In this document: positions 1 through 12,800 of the stretch, piece by piece | Layout of the letters: each line of letters begins with the position of its first letter | Position numbering within the stretch: position 1 is the stretch's first letter | The notes under the pieces: model-generated | Databases searched by the model: none | What the model was told of the DNA's origin: nothing | Seen by the model: the letters and a program-made list of their open reading frames with translations, nothing else | Position numbers and translations under genes: made by a program | Source: Gonium pectorale | Taxonomy: Eukaryota > Chlorophyta > Chlorophyceae > Chlamydomonadales > Volvocaceae | DNA length: 64,000 nt | Direction: 5' to 3' | Assembly: GCA_001584585.1 (NCBI GenBank) | Contig: LSYV01000005.1 | Span: forward strand, 137,340 to 201,339

Positions 1-218
1 ACCCTGCTCGTATGACACCCTGCTCGCATATTTAAACCCAACTGAACACTACAAGCAGTGCACATGTAGGATCCCCTCTGCGTCACACCCCGGGCCGGGG
101 CGGGGTGGGGCGTTTGGTTTCGGCGTGCCCATTGGTTTCGGAGGGGCAAGGTTTTGGATAGCCCCCAGCATCAACCTGCCATATAGGCTGAAACATCCAG
201 TTGATCCAAATCATATTC

Positions 219-3200
219 ATGACCAGCGCCAAGAAGCTGCTCAACAGCCCAGACTCTGCAGTCACGGATGCCCTCGAGGGGCTGGTTCTCACGCACCCAC
301 ACCTGCAGCGCTTGGAAGGATCCCCACAAGTGAGGCTTACTGTCACTTAACGCTCGGCGAAAAAGCGAACGCAACACTCATCGGTCGCTTGTTTGTGCCC
401 GCTGTGCAAAGGTGAAGGTTGTGATCAACCGTCATCATGCCAAGAACAAAGTGGCAGTCATTTCCGGTGGTGGAAGCGGCCACGAGCCGGCTCATGCGGG
501 CTATGTGGGCGACGGCATGCTGGCCGCCGCGGTGTGCGGTGACGTCTTCGCGGTGAGCACTCGTACTGTCAATTGCTATTGGCAGGCAGCCGACGCCGCA
601 GTGGCGCAGCGTCCCCGGCTGCGGGGGCAGGGGCCGCAGCGCCCACGGGCGGGCATCCCCTACCAAGCCTTCAGGCCGCTACCGCACGCCGGCGCCTCTA
701 GTAGTGAAGATGCCTCCCCACAGCTGCCGGCTCAGTTCCACCCCACCCCACGCAAGGGCTTCTCTACTGAGAATGCCTTCCAACCCTCTACCCCACCCCA
801 CCCCACCCAATCCCGCCCCCACAGTCCCCCTCCGCTGAGGCGGTGCTCGCGGCCATCCGCGCCGTCACGGGCCCCGCCGGCTGCCTGCTGATCGTCAAGA
901 ACTACACAGGTTGGGTGGGGTGGGGTGGGGTGGGGTGGGGTGGGGTGGGGTGGGGTGGGGTGGGGTGGGGTGGGGTGGGGTGGGGTGGGGTGGGGTGGGG
1001 TGGGGTGGGGTGGGGTGGGGTGGGGTGCACCCGAATGGGGGGAGCACCTTGTTGCGCGCGTGACATCCGTGCGGCTGGCGGCCGTCGGTCTCGTGGTCCC
1101 GCCACGCCCCACCGACGACCGCAGCCTTGCCGATGAGCCCACCCGTTTCCTTCACAAATACAGCATCATGCCCGCCTCCTCTGACTCACCACTTCTCTCT
1201 TGCAAGCTTCACCCCTTCATCTGCCTTCTCTCTATGCCTCGGTACCGCCGTCGCCTACTTTCCCATCTGAAGCGCCCCCCCCCGCGCACTCCCTCACACG
1301 CGCGCCCCGGCAGGTGACCGACTCCACTTTGGGCTGGCGGCCGAGCAGGCGATGGCGGAGGGCCTAGCGGTGGAGATGGTGGTGGTGGGGGAGGACGTGG
1401 CGATTGCGCAGCCGTCGCCCATCGCGGGGCGGAGGGGGCTGGCGGGCACCGTGCTCGTGCACAAGGTGCGGCTGGGGCTGCCGGGCTGGGAAGGCGGGGA
1501 TGGAGCATGGAGGAGAGGGATCGGCAAGAGCGCACGGCCGCTGTCCACCGCCCGCACCTCCGGGCGCATGCCCTAGGCCCATTCCCTGCCGCACTCCACC
1601 GGTCCGGCCGGCGGCTCCTCCAGTCAGCCGCCTGCGGGGCCCTCCCTCCCTTCCCGTTGCCACCCTTCCCGGTGGCCTGCAGGCGGCGGGCGCCGCTGCC
1701 GCGCGGGGCCTGCCGCTGTCTGAGGTGGCGGCGGTGGCGGGCCGGGTTGCGGGTGCGATGGCGACGCTGGGCGTGGGGCTGACCGTGTGCACCCTGCCCG
1801 GGAAGCCCACCTCCGACAGGTGCGGCGGGGAGTGCGTGGCGATGCCGGTGGCACCCCGCGCCTGCCACCGGCGGGGAGGGGAGGGGAGGGGGGGTTCCTC
1901 CAAGTGCAAGCTTCGAGTAAGAAGCATGGGTGTGTGGGAATCAAGGAGCAACACGCTTCCTGTTCTGCGCACGGACTCCCCTGCACTCCCCCCCCCGCCT
2001 GCCTGCCTCCAAGGGGTTGTTGTCCGGCTGGGCCCTGATGGACCGCACAGCGCTGTGAGAGTCCGCTGCCATCCCCTTCAGCGGTCAACAAGCGTCAGCT
2101 ATCTCCCGCACCTGTCTCGTCGTAACCCCTTTCCGGCCCCCGGTGCGGACGCCAACCTCGACGGGCCCGCCCCCCACCCCACCCCCGTTCAGGCTGGGGC
2201 CGCAAGAGGTGGAGCTAGGCCTGGGCATCCACGGCGAGCCGGGGCGCAGCCGGGAGTCGCCCCCGCCCCGGGCAGCCGACCTGGTGCGCCGCATGCTGCG
2301 CAGCATCGCAGACGGGCCCTTCTTCCGGCTGCGCCAACCCGCGGACGTGGCGCTGGATGCGGCGGCTACCGGCGGCGGTGGCAGTGGCGGCGACGGGGGC
2401 GTCGGCGCTGGCGCCTCCCCGCGCCCCCGCCCCCGCTGCGCGCTGCTTGTGAACAGCCTGGGCGCCACTCCGCCGCTGGAGCTGTCGGTCGTCACCCGCG
2501 AGGCGCTGCGGACGCTGCGAGGCGAGCTGCACGCGACCATTGACCGCTTGTACGTCGGGCCGTACATGACGTCACTGGACATGGCCGGCATGTCCCTTAC
2601 GCTGCTCTCGTACGACGCCTACACGCCGACGGCGGCAGCTGGCGGCGCCGCCGGCGCCTGCCTGGTCTGGGAGGAGCTGTTGGGGCTGCTGGATGCGCCC
2701 ACGGAGGCCCCCGGCTGGCTGCCCCGGGGACCCGCACTGCCGGGGCCCTTCGACCCGGACACTCTGTCGGACACGCCCGCGCCGCTGACGCACGGTCCAG
2801 CGGGAGGGGGCGCTGCGCCAGGTCCCGCCCCGGGTGCGGCCGCGTCGGCGCCCTCCCCCTCGCCGGCGGCTGCGGCGCTGGGCGGTGCGCTGCGTGCCGC
2901 CGCGGGGGCGCTGCTGGCCGCTGCCCCCGAGCTGGACGCCATGGACGCCCAGGTGGGCTGGGGCCGGGTTGGGCGAGGAGGACCCCAAGGCATGGGCATG
3001 TAGGGCCGCGTCGGGTTTGTCCAAGGTGGGGCCGGGCGGGCGCGGACGCGATTGATCAATGAAGGAGCGATCATCGCACAGCGTCCGCTCATCCTCATCC
3101 GGACAGCTTGCAGCTACTCCCCTCCGCCCCCTCCAACCCTTCCGCCCCCTGCGCCCCTCCAGGTGGGCGACGGGGACTGCGGTGCGACGTTGGCCGGGGC

Positions 3201-4269
3201 CGCCTCGGCGCTGCTGCGCGCGCTGGACTCGGGCTCCCTGGAGCTGACGTCCGCGGCCACCAGCGCGCAGCAGGTGCGGCCGAGGGGACGAACCTGGGAG
3301 GGCGGCGGGGTGGGTTCGCGGAGCTGCACCGGCCTGCATGCAACCGCAACGAGAGGGGTGCTGGCGGCTGACCGGGAGCGCCACTACGGGAACTACGCTG
3401 GCTCCTCGGCTGCCGGCTCATGCGGCCATAGTCGCCCGCCAAGTGTGCTGGCGGCGGTGTGCGGCACCTCGTCGCCTCCGTGTTCCCGTCAACCCCGCCT
3501 CCGCCCACCCCCCACCCCCGCCCCGCCCGGCGTAGGTGGCGGCGTGTGTGCGCAGCGCGGTGGGCGGCAGCAGCGGTGCGCTGTACGACATCATGATCAC
3601 GGCCGCAGCACGGACACTCAAGGTGCGGTTCACGGCTGTGAGGCGGCACCCTGCTGGGTGGGGGGCATAGCGTGTCCGGAATGCCGTGCTAGAAGGTTCC
3701 GGCTGTTGACGCCTTCGGCAGTGTTTGGCGCGAACGGTTTCTGTCTGCCTCCCTCCTGCCGCGCAGTCCAGCGCGGCCGCTGGTGACGCCTCGGCGAGGG
3801 ACTGGGCAGAGGCGCTTGCGGCGGGGCTCGCGGCGGTGCAAAAGTACGGGCGCGCCGACCGCGGCTGCCGTACCATGCTGGACGCCCTCCTGCCGGCGCG
3901 GGATGCGCTGCTGGCGAGCCTGGACTCGGGTGGGTTGCATGCTGCGTGTTTGCGACCGAAGTAAATCTCTACTCTCTGGGATTCTGCTCGGCAGGACATA
4001 TATTTTCAGTATTGGCTGCTCTATGGGCCCTATGCTGAGGCTCGTCCTGCCTGCCTGAATGTTTCGCAGGTGCTGGTGGGGTTGCGGCGGCGGAGGCGGC
4101 TGCGCTGGCGGCGGAGGAGGGAGCGGAGGCGACCCGCGGGATGGCGGCGGCCGCGGGCCGTGCCTCCTACGTCCCGGCCGAGGTTCTTGCGAGGGTGGCG
4201 GACCCGGGCGCGCGGGCCGTGGCGGTGTGGCTGAGGGCAGTCGCAACCGCGCTGCGGCAAAATGAGTGA
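219..4269 (+). CDS. DAK: Dihydroxyacetone kinase (DhaK-DhaL fusion, DAK family)
   Basis: ATP-dependent kinase that phosphorylates dihydroxyacetone (and often glyceraldehyde) in glycerol metabolism; a soluble enzyme. Exons: 219-329, 412-552, 825-909, 1314-1465, 1683-1819, 2193-2952, 3163-3273, 3536-3622, 3767-3929, 4070-4269; all borders are GT-AG, phases match, and the sum is 1,947 nt (648 aa). The N-terminal DhaK domain shows [15 protein letters not shown] near residues 56-70 and the GIHGEPG motif, whose His (about residue 222) forms the covalent bond with substrate in this family. A Pro/Ala linker of roughly 100 residues follows, then DhaL with [10 protein letters not shown] (about 463-472, Mg/ADP-binding Asp residues), GGSSGALY (about 510-517) and the late GRASYV segment. 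Fused DhaK-DhaL of this length is the usual eukaryotic form. The start at 219 gives the family-typical [10 protein letters not shown] opening. No key residue is missing. Confidence 0.95.
738..809 (+). repeat. CCCCA-rich tract in DAK intron 2
   Basis: Two short runs of CCCCA (about 739-752 and 791-809) lie just upstream of exon 3. They are complementary to the TGGGG array of intron 3, so the 85-nt exon 3 is bracketed by sequences able to pair in the transcript. Confidence 0.9.
916..1025 (+). repeat. (TGGGG)22 minisatellite in DAK intron 3
   Basis: Twenty-two uninterrupted TGGGG units begin a few bases after the donor of intron 3 of the DAK gene. The G runs are dense enough to form G-quadruplexes in the sense RNA. 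The tract resembles, but is not, the plant (TTTAGGG) or Chlamydomonas (TTTTAGGG) telomere unit. Confidence 0.97.
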
Positions 4270-7168
4270 GGCACGCTGCGCCTGGGAGTGCTGCCATGGT
4301 TCGTGGAGCTCTGGGAGCTGTCCGGGGTCCGTTACCAATACAGAGCCGCTAGGGTCTCGTGCCAAATATAGTGACCGGTGCGTTAGACGCGGTTCCGCAC
4401 TAAACTGCGCACCCATTGGGATACCTGGACGCACAGCACGCCTGCCCTTAACGCGCCACTGGTTGGGCGGGGCCCTTACACGACCCTGGCACTCAGTGCG
4501 TGCGCTTCCAATTGGTCATCCTGCTTGGTGTTATCACCACATTGTTTGCGACGGTCCTCTCTCGCGGGTGTTGAGCTCACTTGCTCGCGAACCGCGAAGC
4601 CTGAGACGCCGGTTTGCGGTGTGACCCAGGGAGCCGACCCGTGGGTCAGTGCATCGGTCCGGCGCAACGTCCGCTGCCGAACTTGGACCCCAGTAGCTCC
4701 TGTGGGTAGTTCAGTGCAAGGGCTGTTCCCTCAGTGGACAGACCGGCCGCTAAGTGGGCACCTGATGCCCCGACCGCCGGCAAACGCATGTCGCCCGGTG
4801 CGTCACGCATGTGCAGGTGCGTGCCCACGGGTCACGGCGGGATGACGCGCACGGGCCCTGGAACCTGATGGTCTGCAACCTTGTTGGCTAACCTTGTTCC
4901 AGAAGCTGACGCATTTCGACGGCTCGTACTCGTGGGTGCCGTCTTTAGGCTCCGGCGCAGCGTTTCCGAATATCTCCACAGCAATGATACCTTCGTCTCT
5001 GCAGCATACAACTAGCCATCGTTCTTCCAGCGCAGGAAGCTGACGCCATAGCAGAGCTAGGGTCTCGCGTCACCACTCCTGGCGTAATCCTCCTTAAAGC
5101 GGTATCTTCCTCTCCGAGGCGCCTTGCCCCGATTGCTGCCTTGGGCATGCCTCCCGCCGCATCTCCCTAAGCGGCGGCTCTGAAAAGCACCACCAGTGCC
5201 TCGCCTCGCGAGTCGCGACCCGGCTAGGCTCGCCGCAGGTGGCGCACCCGGGATATGAGGAGGCAGTCCAGTCGGGAGTCGGGGAGGGCTTCGTCACCCC
5301 ACTGCTGACAAGTCTGCCGGTGGCCGTGGCGGGCATGCGTGGTGCGCCAATGCTACCCGGAACCCGCAGCTTGGTGGACGACAGCACAGGACACCTGTCA
5401 ATGCCGCCGAACTGGAAGCAAGTCAATTGGTACCATGTCTACAAGGCGTTAAGAAGGTGGTTTGTGCCTTCACGGGCTTGCGGTACACTTGTGCTACCTC
5501 GCTCCACACTTCTCGGCTTCTCGGGCGCCCCGGCACTAGTCGACGCAAACCCAATCCAGCTCAAGAGCGCGTCTCAGACAGACAACCGCCACAAGTACTC
5601 GCTGCACCGCCCTGCTTGTCGCAGCTCACGTCGAAGGCAAGACGCGCTACGGCATGTGCCGAATGTTTGATCCACTGTCGCCGCCGCCGCCATCAACCAA
5701 CACGAGCCGTACGTACAAACCGGACGGCGAGCAGCGCTGTCGGCGCCACGGCCGTCTCGTCACCGTCTTACATGTTGCAGCAGGAGCGAGCAAGTGCTGA
5801 TGGAGCGTGCCCTGGCCTATGGTGTCAAAAGTCCCGCGCGGGTGAACCCCTCGCGGATGGCCTGGAAGGCGTCAGTCGAGTGACATTTAGTTCTTGAAGG
5901 GTAAGCGCCTGCCGCACCGGTGCCACTCTCTTGAAACCCATCCGGCTCGGCTGACGACAAGCAGCCACGGCAGACTCCAATGCCCAATGTTTGACTGTGA
6001 TGGCCCCTGAATAGCGCCTCATACCCTTACGGAAACGATTCAGGGCTGCCATAAGTTCCGGGATACAAGTAAGACATAGATAGTACGGCACCAGTGAGGG
6101 TCCCTGTCGACCCATGGGTCACTTTTGGCGTCCCGTGGGCCACATTTTACATGTACGCTAGTTTGTTGCAACGGTGCGTTTTTGCGCAGGGAGTCAGTGG
6201 CTGGCGTGTACAGAAGCCCAAACGAACTCAGCATCTAGCGCAGATGTACCACTGGAGGAGAAGGCAGGGGCGATACTCACGCGGCGTGAACGCTTAGCGC
6301 AGAGAATGTGTATGACTTTGTCTCTGCAACCACATCTCATTGCGCAGGTTGTAACTCCTGTAGACATGCATGCGAACCGTCGTACAGCGCCATGTTTCAA
6401 CTACAACGAGGAGCTGTGCAGGATGCAGACCGCCAGCCAGCATCCAGCAGGTGCCCACGCGCTTGCTGGGACCGCAATAAAACTCAATACTTTGTTACAA
6501 GGAGGACGTGCCTCAGCTGCATGCATCCAGTAACACGCCAGAAACCAATCCGAAAGGGTCCTCCGCGGCTGGGGCCGCGATATATGGTATTCGCGCTGGT
6601 CCTGCCAAGTTAGGTGCCGCTGGACCGCCGTGCACACTCGCGGTCGTGCACACCGCCTCCGGTGTCTGCTCGGCATCCACTCCATTGCCAGCCGCTTACA
6701 CGAGAACGCAATGCCGCTCTGCAGCTGCCGTACGGACAAGGGGCTGCCTCTGTTGAGCACGGACCCGGTGCGGAGTGGGTCGGCAAGCTCGGCGGGTACC
6801 ACCGGAGGGTCCTCCCTGCCTGGGCAAAGAAGGACCTCCAGACATCCCCGCCCGTGCTCCACACACTCGGCCCCAACGTATGAACATCATGCCTCGCCCA
6901 GATCTCCACCCTGCTGCCAACAGTGCAGCCTGCGTCCCACGCCAACCGACCCCAACTGCCGTGATGCCCACAAATCGCACAGCCCTCATGATAACGCCCC
7001 CCCCGCGCGCCTGCCCTTTGCCGCCCCGGAGGCCCGCCAGGCTGGCTATCTTGCACGTTTCTGTAAAAACACCCGTTTTCGGGGCGGGCCTAAACAAAAC
7101 ATTGGGGCCGGAAGAAGGGGTGCTTGAACGACAACTCCAGCCCCTGAAAGGCCCGCCCCGGCCCCCGT
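4270..7168. other. Spacer without recognisable gene
   Basis: About 2.9 kb between the DAK stop codon and the 3' end of the MYND-type copy. GC is lower than in the coding regions. Several open frames of 60-165 codons occur, but none shows splice-linked, domain-like protein. The start of the spacer must hold the DAK 3' untranslated region. I see no transposon ends, tRNA or conserved motif. Confidence 0.6.
6696..6700 (-). terminator. Candidate TGTAA poly(A) signal of the 7-8 kb MYND copy
   Basis: TTACA on the plus strand, read as TGTAA on the minus strand, lies about 470 bp beyond the stop codon at 7169. TGTAA is the usual green-algal polyadenylation signal. A 5-base motif is expected by chance, so support is positional only. 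Confidence 0.35.
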
Positions 7169-8139
7169 CTATGGCGCCCCGCCACCGCCGCACTCTGCGG
7201 CGCGTCCCTCGCTCGCCCGCTGGCAATCAGCGGAGCACCACGGCGACACCTGCCGGCCGCCACTGCTGCCGCCGCCGTCTTCGCCTCCTTTGCTGCCGCT
7301 GCCGCCTCCGTTCCGGCCACCTCCGCCAGCCCCCTCCACCACCGCCGCCATCAGCCCCGCGTCGCTCTCTCCGGCCAGGTTGGTGCAGCGCGGGCTGGCG
7401 CAGGCCGGCGGCAGGCCCTCGGCCGGCTGCTCGAGAATCTCCCCGGCTGGGGGCGCCAACGACACCGCCAGATGAAGCAGCGTCAGGGCCCGGCGGTCAC
7501 ACAGCGCCGATGATGCCCCGGAATGCATGAAGTCAAAGGTAGAAATGTCATTCTCACGAATCGCCTCAAAGACATGATCCAAGAAGCGTGAAAGCGCGCG
7601 ATCGCCCCGGACGCAGCTCAGGCTTCGCAGCGCCGTCGAGAGCCGCTCGAGGAACAGGAGCGCGGGAGGCTGCCAGGTTTGGGCGGCTGTGGCAGCGGCG
7701 GCAGACGCCTTGACGGCGGGCGCGGGCCGTTGCGAAGGCCCTCCTCCGCCGCCGTCACAGTCACCGCCGCCGCCGCCGCGGCCACCATAGGAGGCGCCTC
7801 CACCGAAAGGGCGAGCTGTCGTCGTTGCCGCCGCTCCTGCTCCGGCGGCTCGCGTATTTGGCCCCGGCCCCTCCGCCTCGACGGCTTCCGGTGCCGCCAT
7901 CATCTCAAGCAGCTGCGTTGGCTGCGCGATGGCGGCTGCGAGGAGGCAGTCCAGCAGCGCCCGGACCCGGCCCGCGTCCCACCTGTGCGGCACTTTGCCC
8001 AGGACGGCATGGAGACCATGCAGCGGTGAGCTGCTGAGCTCCACGAGAAGGCGTCGAGCCACTGCCGCCAGCGCTCGGCCCTTGACCCAGCCTCGGGGGA
8101 CGAAAGCGTTGCGGTTGCAGCAGCGATTTCGTCCATCAT
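7169..8139 (-). pseudogene. MYND-type zinc-finger family copy, frameshifted and finger-damaged
   Basis: The minus-strand protein from about 8062 to the stop at 7169 has family-like helical sequence (LLVELSSSPLHGLHAVLGK, then about 190 residues) and ends in a partial MYND finger. The first cysteine pair is present (CASPRC at the C-terminal side), and WCSADCQRA is recognisable. The middle CX2C pair is replaced by a Gly/Ser-rich stretch, and the final histidine position of the HX3C pair reads arginine (RAAEC). The only ATG-started N-terminus (8139, MMDEIAAATATLSSPEAG) is in another frame, and the frames must switch near 8068-8078 with no splice pair to join them. MYND fingers bind proteins, not DNA. 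Either this is a decaying paralogue or the assembly has an indel here. The other family copy is at 36480-38221. Confidence 0.55.
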
Positions 8140-9811
8140 TCGACTGCTGCTGTCTCCGCCGCCATGGCAGGAGGCGCCGCCGTCGCTTTGGCCGCTGCCG
8201 GCAGCACTGCCTTCACCGCCGCCGCCGCGGCCGTCGTCATCGTCCTTCGCTAAAGATGCTCCGGTATCCGGTATCCGCCCGGGCCCTTGCCGTTGCTAGA
8301 GGCGGTGGAGGCGGTGCGGCCGGTGGATCTTATCTAGATGGCCGTCAAGTCGTGTATGTATCGGCATACCCTTATTGCAACTTAAACCCACTGAAGCAGC
8401 GAACCGCGGGGACTGCCAAACCAACATGGCGGCGGCCGGGCGTCGGTGATTGCTGGAGTCTTTTGGCGTCAGTGCGGACATATACATTTTTAAATTGGCT
8501 AGTCAGCTACGGGCAGGGTCTGTCCCCACGGTGGCGGAAGGGCGCGGAGATTGAGTCCGGGGGCTGGATGCAGTACGATTTTGGGCACTTTGGATAGTGC
8601 GAAGGGTTTCGGCCCTGAGGAGCATACGTTTACGGTTGCTGCCGTATAGGTGGTTTCTTTCACAACAATACACACTAATCACTAAACCCACGAACCGCTC
8701 AGGTCCTTATCTGCAATTGCCAAGTTTGCGTACGCGTCCTCACAGCGCCAAGTTGTGGTGTGTGTGTCACGTTGCGCTTTTTGTTTTTCATGTTTTGGGG
8801 CTAAGACAACGGGTGTTTCACCCACTCTGCTATGGCGGGTCGGGAGCCAATCGGCTCGTGTGGCCTGCAGACAGACAGACAGACTTCGTTACAGTACCCC
8901 CGACGCTGGGGGACCCGGCCTGCCACCGGGAAATTACTGCGAAAGGACGGGGAGCAAGGCAGCACCAGCAGACAAACCAAGCAATGAAACAGTGCCCGAG
9001 TGCTGCAGGCCTGCAGCCCCTCTGGGGAGCCTGTAACCTGTATCTGTACAGTTACAGATGCAACGAGTCTCTCACATGCCGCCTGTTGCAGTTGTCGGTG
9101 GCTCGGTGCTCATGCGATATGCTTCACCCACTTGACCCAGTTCGAGTACGTGTAGCGGCGCTGTAGCTGATGCTCATTGTGCACGACATTGGATTGTAAC
9201 TCTTCTGTCATACTTCAATTACATAGACGCCCTGCTGCGCGGCTTTTGTGGCCTGCTCGCGCCGTTCAGTGCAGTCATGGCGAGTGCCGTTGCGCTTCTG
9301 CTATACGTTGTACATGTCCTCCGACCTCATGTAGTATGATATCTATAGAGCAATACGTACAACACTAACGGTATCCACTAAGAAAGAATCGACACTCACG
9401 CATCTAAACGCCTGCACACACCAATACGACAAGTGCCTTCGGGCCATCGACTTGTCCCACAAGCAGCCTTGCCAGTCCTCAGCAGTCTTGCCATGGTGCT
9501 TCACCTCGGCGCAAGCAGGCAACCTGCGCACCTGCCCCGCCGCCGACCCCGACTGGTGCACGTTCGTTGTGGCTGTAGCGGGGTCCCCAATGGAGCGAGG
9601 CGCCCGATCTGGCCCCTGTCCTGCAGCGCCATGCTCAAGTGAAGCATAATGAGCCAGCTGCCCGTCACGATGTGATGCATTTGCCTGTAGTTCCATATTG
9701 CCAGCCGACGGAACGGGCCAGGCCGAAGAAAGGGGGGAGCAGACAGGCCCATCTCCAATTCAAGGCCCAACGGCCAGCTCCCTGACCGTAGCGCGACCAC
9801 ACGTGGACACG
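8140..9811. other. Spacer; 3' untranslated region of the formin expected here
   Basis: About 1.7 kb between two minus-strand genes. The open frame upstream of 8139 continues to about 8290 without an ATG. The right half should be formin 3' UTR. No gene is recognised. A (CAGA)n run sits at about 8867-8883. Confidence 0.6.
9219..9223 (-). terminator. Candidate TGTAA poly(A) signal of the formin gene
   Basis: TTACA on the plus strand, about 590 bp past the formin stop codon at 9812, a normal green-algal 3' UTR length. Other TTACA sites occur nearby (about 8890 and 9050), so the choice is not certain. Confidence 0.35.
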
Positions 9812-12800
9812 TTAAACCTGCGGAACCCGGCGGCTAGTGGCCTCTTCGCCGCTTTCGCCCTGGGCCGACGCCGCAACAGTGTTCCTGCTGGTGCCCGCTG
9901 TGGCGTTGCTGCTCGCTGCACCGGCAGTGCTTCGCCGCCAGGCGGCGGAGGCCTTGGACATCGCCTCCTCGCGAGCCTTGCGAGCCTTGTCCGCGGCAAT
10001 GGCCCCAAGCACCTTCTCCAGAGCGGCCAGGAAGTCCCGCAGCTGCTGCAGCTGCCGGGACGGGTCCTTGGGGTCGAACTCGTCCTGCAAGGGGGCGCGG
10101 CGGGAGCAGCCCAAGGTACAAGCGTAAAGCCCCGTTCGCCATTCCACCGTGCGGCACAGCTTGCGGTTTATAACCGGACTACAAGCAATGGGTTCTCTCC
10201 CGCGGTTGTGCATGTGCTCGCGCGTGCTGTTACGACGGAACCGCTCATATCACACCTGGAAGAACTTGGCAAGCTCCCTCAGGCCGCGGACGCAGTTGAC
10301 CTGTAGGGCCTCCAGCGCCGCGCAGCGCGGCCGCGCCACGGCCAGGAAGGCCCGGCAGCGGTCCAGAAACAGCCTGTCCGCCAGGCTGCGCCGCGCCGCG
10401 TCTTCCTCCGGCCCCGCCTGCTCGCCCGGTGTAGGGCCCTCGTGGCCGTGCTGCGCCACCACGCCCTCTAGCGCCTCCACCTGGCCCGCCATAAGCTCCA
10501 CGCCTCCGCGCAGCTCATCCACCAGGCCGGACAGGTTGCTCAACTGCGGGGCAGGAAGGGAAGAGAACAGTTTCTTGCCAACCCAGCACGCAGATAAGCC
10601 CCCAAGCACCCATTGCGTAAGTGTGTGTAGTGAAGGGCATGCGCAAGCCGGGCGATCCGCATGCGCTGGGGCAGCCCACCTGCACGTTGGCGGCCGCCTT
10701 GACAGGCAGGCCGAGTTGGACCGGCATGGAGGCCAGCTCGGGCGCCTCCCCGTGCAGGTCCTCCACCATCCAGTGCAACAGCGACGTGCTGTGGGAGGCA
10801 GGGTAGCCGGGAGGGGGAAGGTCTCAGCGGAACGTCATGCCAGAGCTCGTTAGAGACGCACGTGACAGTTGGTAGTCGAGTTTCTCTCTTCAGCCGTGTG
10901 GTACGCACCTGCGGTCGGCCGCCTTGATGGCGGCGAGGCTCAGCAGGGCGTCCAGTTTATAGCCTGGGACCAGGAGAGAAGCGTGCCGGGAATGATGTAA
11001 GCACTCAAACAATTGCGGACAGTATTGAAGCAAGAAGCTGGTACATTTTCGCACAAGCCCTTACGACACAACACAACATAGGACGCAACCACGACCCCGT
11101 CGGCCGCATCCCTCCGCACCTGCAGCTTCCGCCCTCACGGTGCCCTCGTTCAGAGTGTTTCCGACAGCGAGGATGTGTCCGAGGAGCATCTGCACGTTAG
11201 GCAGCAGAGGCAGTAAGATGTCGGTGCCCAGTCTGGGTGGAGCGAACGCTTCTATCTACAGCTTGAGTACTCACCCGCAGGGTAGTGCTTTCCCGTACGG
11301 CGTGTACCGCCCGGTCTACCACCTCCACCAGCTCCTTGACCTGCAAGGGACCACGTCAAAAACGACAGACATAAGACATGGGACGGACAGATGCAGGCGT
11401 TTCAGCGTGGACCCTAGCATCTGATACCGCGCAACAGGCGATCATGCCAAACCGTCGCTCATGTACATCACCGCGCAACCTTGTGCTCAACAGCCGATAC
11501 CGCCACACACTCTTTCAAGTCCATTCCTGCACGATGTACGATTCCTATTCCACAGCGCACCTGCTGCTCAGCGCCGTCGAATCCCTTCATGAGGGCCATG
11601 GCGCTGAGCCGCTGCTCCAGCCACGGCACGCGCCCGACCTGCGGGATTGAGACGGTGCATGGCGAAGCAGCGTATGAACAGCACCGGTGCAGTACCATGT
11701 ATCGAGCCTCACCCGCGCTCCATACAACAGGCAGCTGGCTATCGAGCCCTTCTCCCTCAATCCCGGGCTTCGCACCTCGAGGAAGAACTTCTCTACCATG
11801 CCGAGGATATCGGGGTTTGAAACGCCGGGGTAACGCGGGTGTACACCCTGCGGCGAGCACAAGGTCGAGTTTAGGCTAACGGGGCAGTTAGTGCACAGAT
11901 AGATGCGTCAGCGGTGCGTTACGGGGCGTTGCGTTGCAGGGACCAGATGGCCGCACTCCTTGCTCCTATTTGCGGCGCGCGAGGTTGGCGCACTCGCCTG
12001 GAGGTACGCCTGCAGGTCTGCCAGCTCCTGCGATCTGGGCGCCCCGCGCAGCAGCGCCCTCAGCTGGTCGGCCTCCAGCGCCGACGAGTCCAGTTGCATG
12101 ATTGCGTCATGCAGCGCCTCCGGTGTCATGCGGATGCCTGCGAGGATGCAGGGGGGGTGCGATGGGTGGAACGGGTTACAGCTTGCTTGCACTGCGAAGC
12201 AATACAAGCACGCATGGCCTGGTTAACGATGTGCGCGCCGAAACCTGTGGAGCTGGGAAGTCTCGGGGCCACACGTCGCATGATGTTGCAACAAGGGCGT
12301 TGCCACACATAATGCTGCATTAAGCGAACGCACCAGAGAGGACGATGCTGATGTTGTGGGCCCTGGTGTGGTCAACCAGCCGGACTACTGACGGCACGGC
12401 TCCTTCGATCGGGGCACCGCTGCCCGCGTCCGCCTTGCTCTTAAGCCGTGCCAGCACAGCAGCATTCTCCGACAGCGCAAACAGCGTGCAAAGCTGAGAC
12501 CTGCGCTCCTTGTCCAGTGACGGCTGCGACTTCTGCGGACAAATTACCAACGACACATGGAAACCTTTGGGTTGGCGGTTCACATCGTTGCCGCTGTCAG
12601 ATTTCATCGGCAACACCTTGGCAGTACAAACCACAGGCAATGGCTCCTTACTCACCTGCACCAAATCCCAAAAAGAGCCCGGCTCAGCTTGCGCCAGCTT
12701 ATCCCAGTGCAGCTGTTTGAGTCGCAGGCGCTGGTCGCGGCTGGGAGTCACACGCTTGAACCCTGAGGCACAAGAGGCAGATGTACGGCATTGAGTTCCT

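Noticed and set aside
916..1025. Interstitial telomere sequence
   Set aside because: The unit is TGGGG, not TTTAGGG or TTTTAGGG.
5239..5670. Open frame of 143 codons in the spacer after DAK
   Set aside because: No homology, no splice-linked exons, and no protein-like composition throughout.
6349..6353. TGTAA as poly(A) signal of DAK
   Set aside because: It is 2 kb past the stop codon, too far for a usual 3' UTR.
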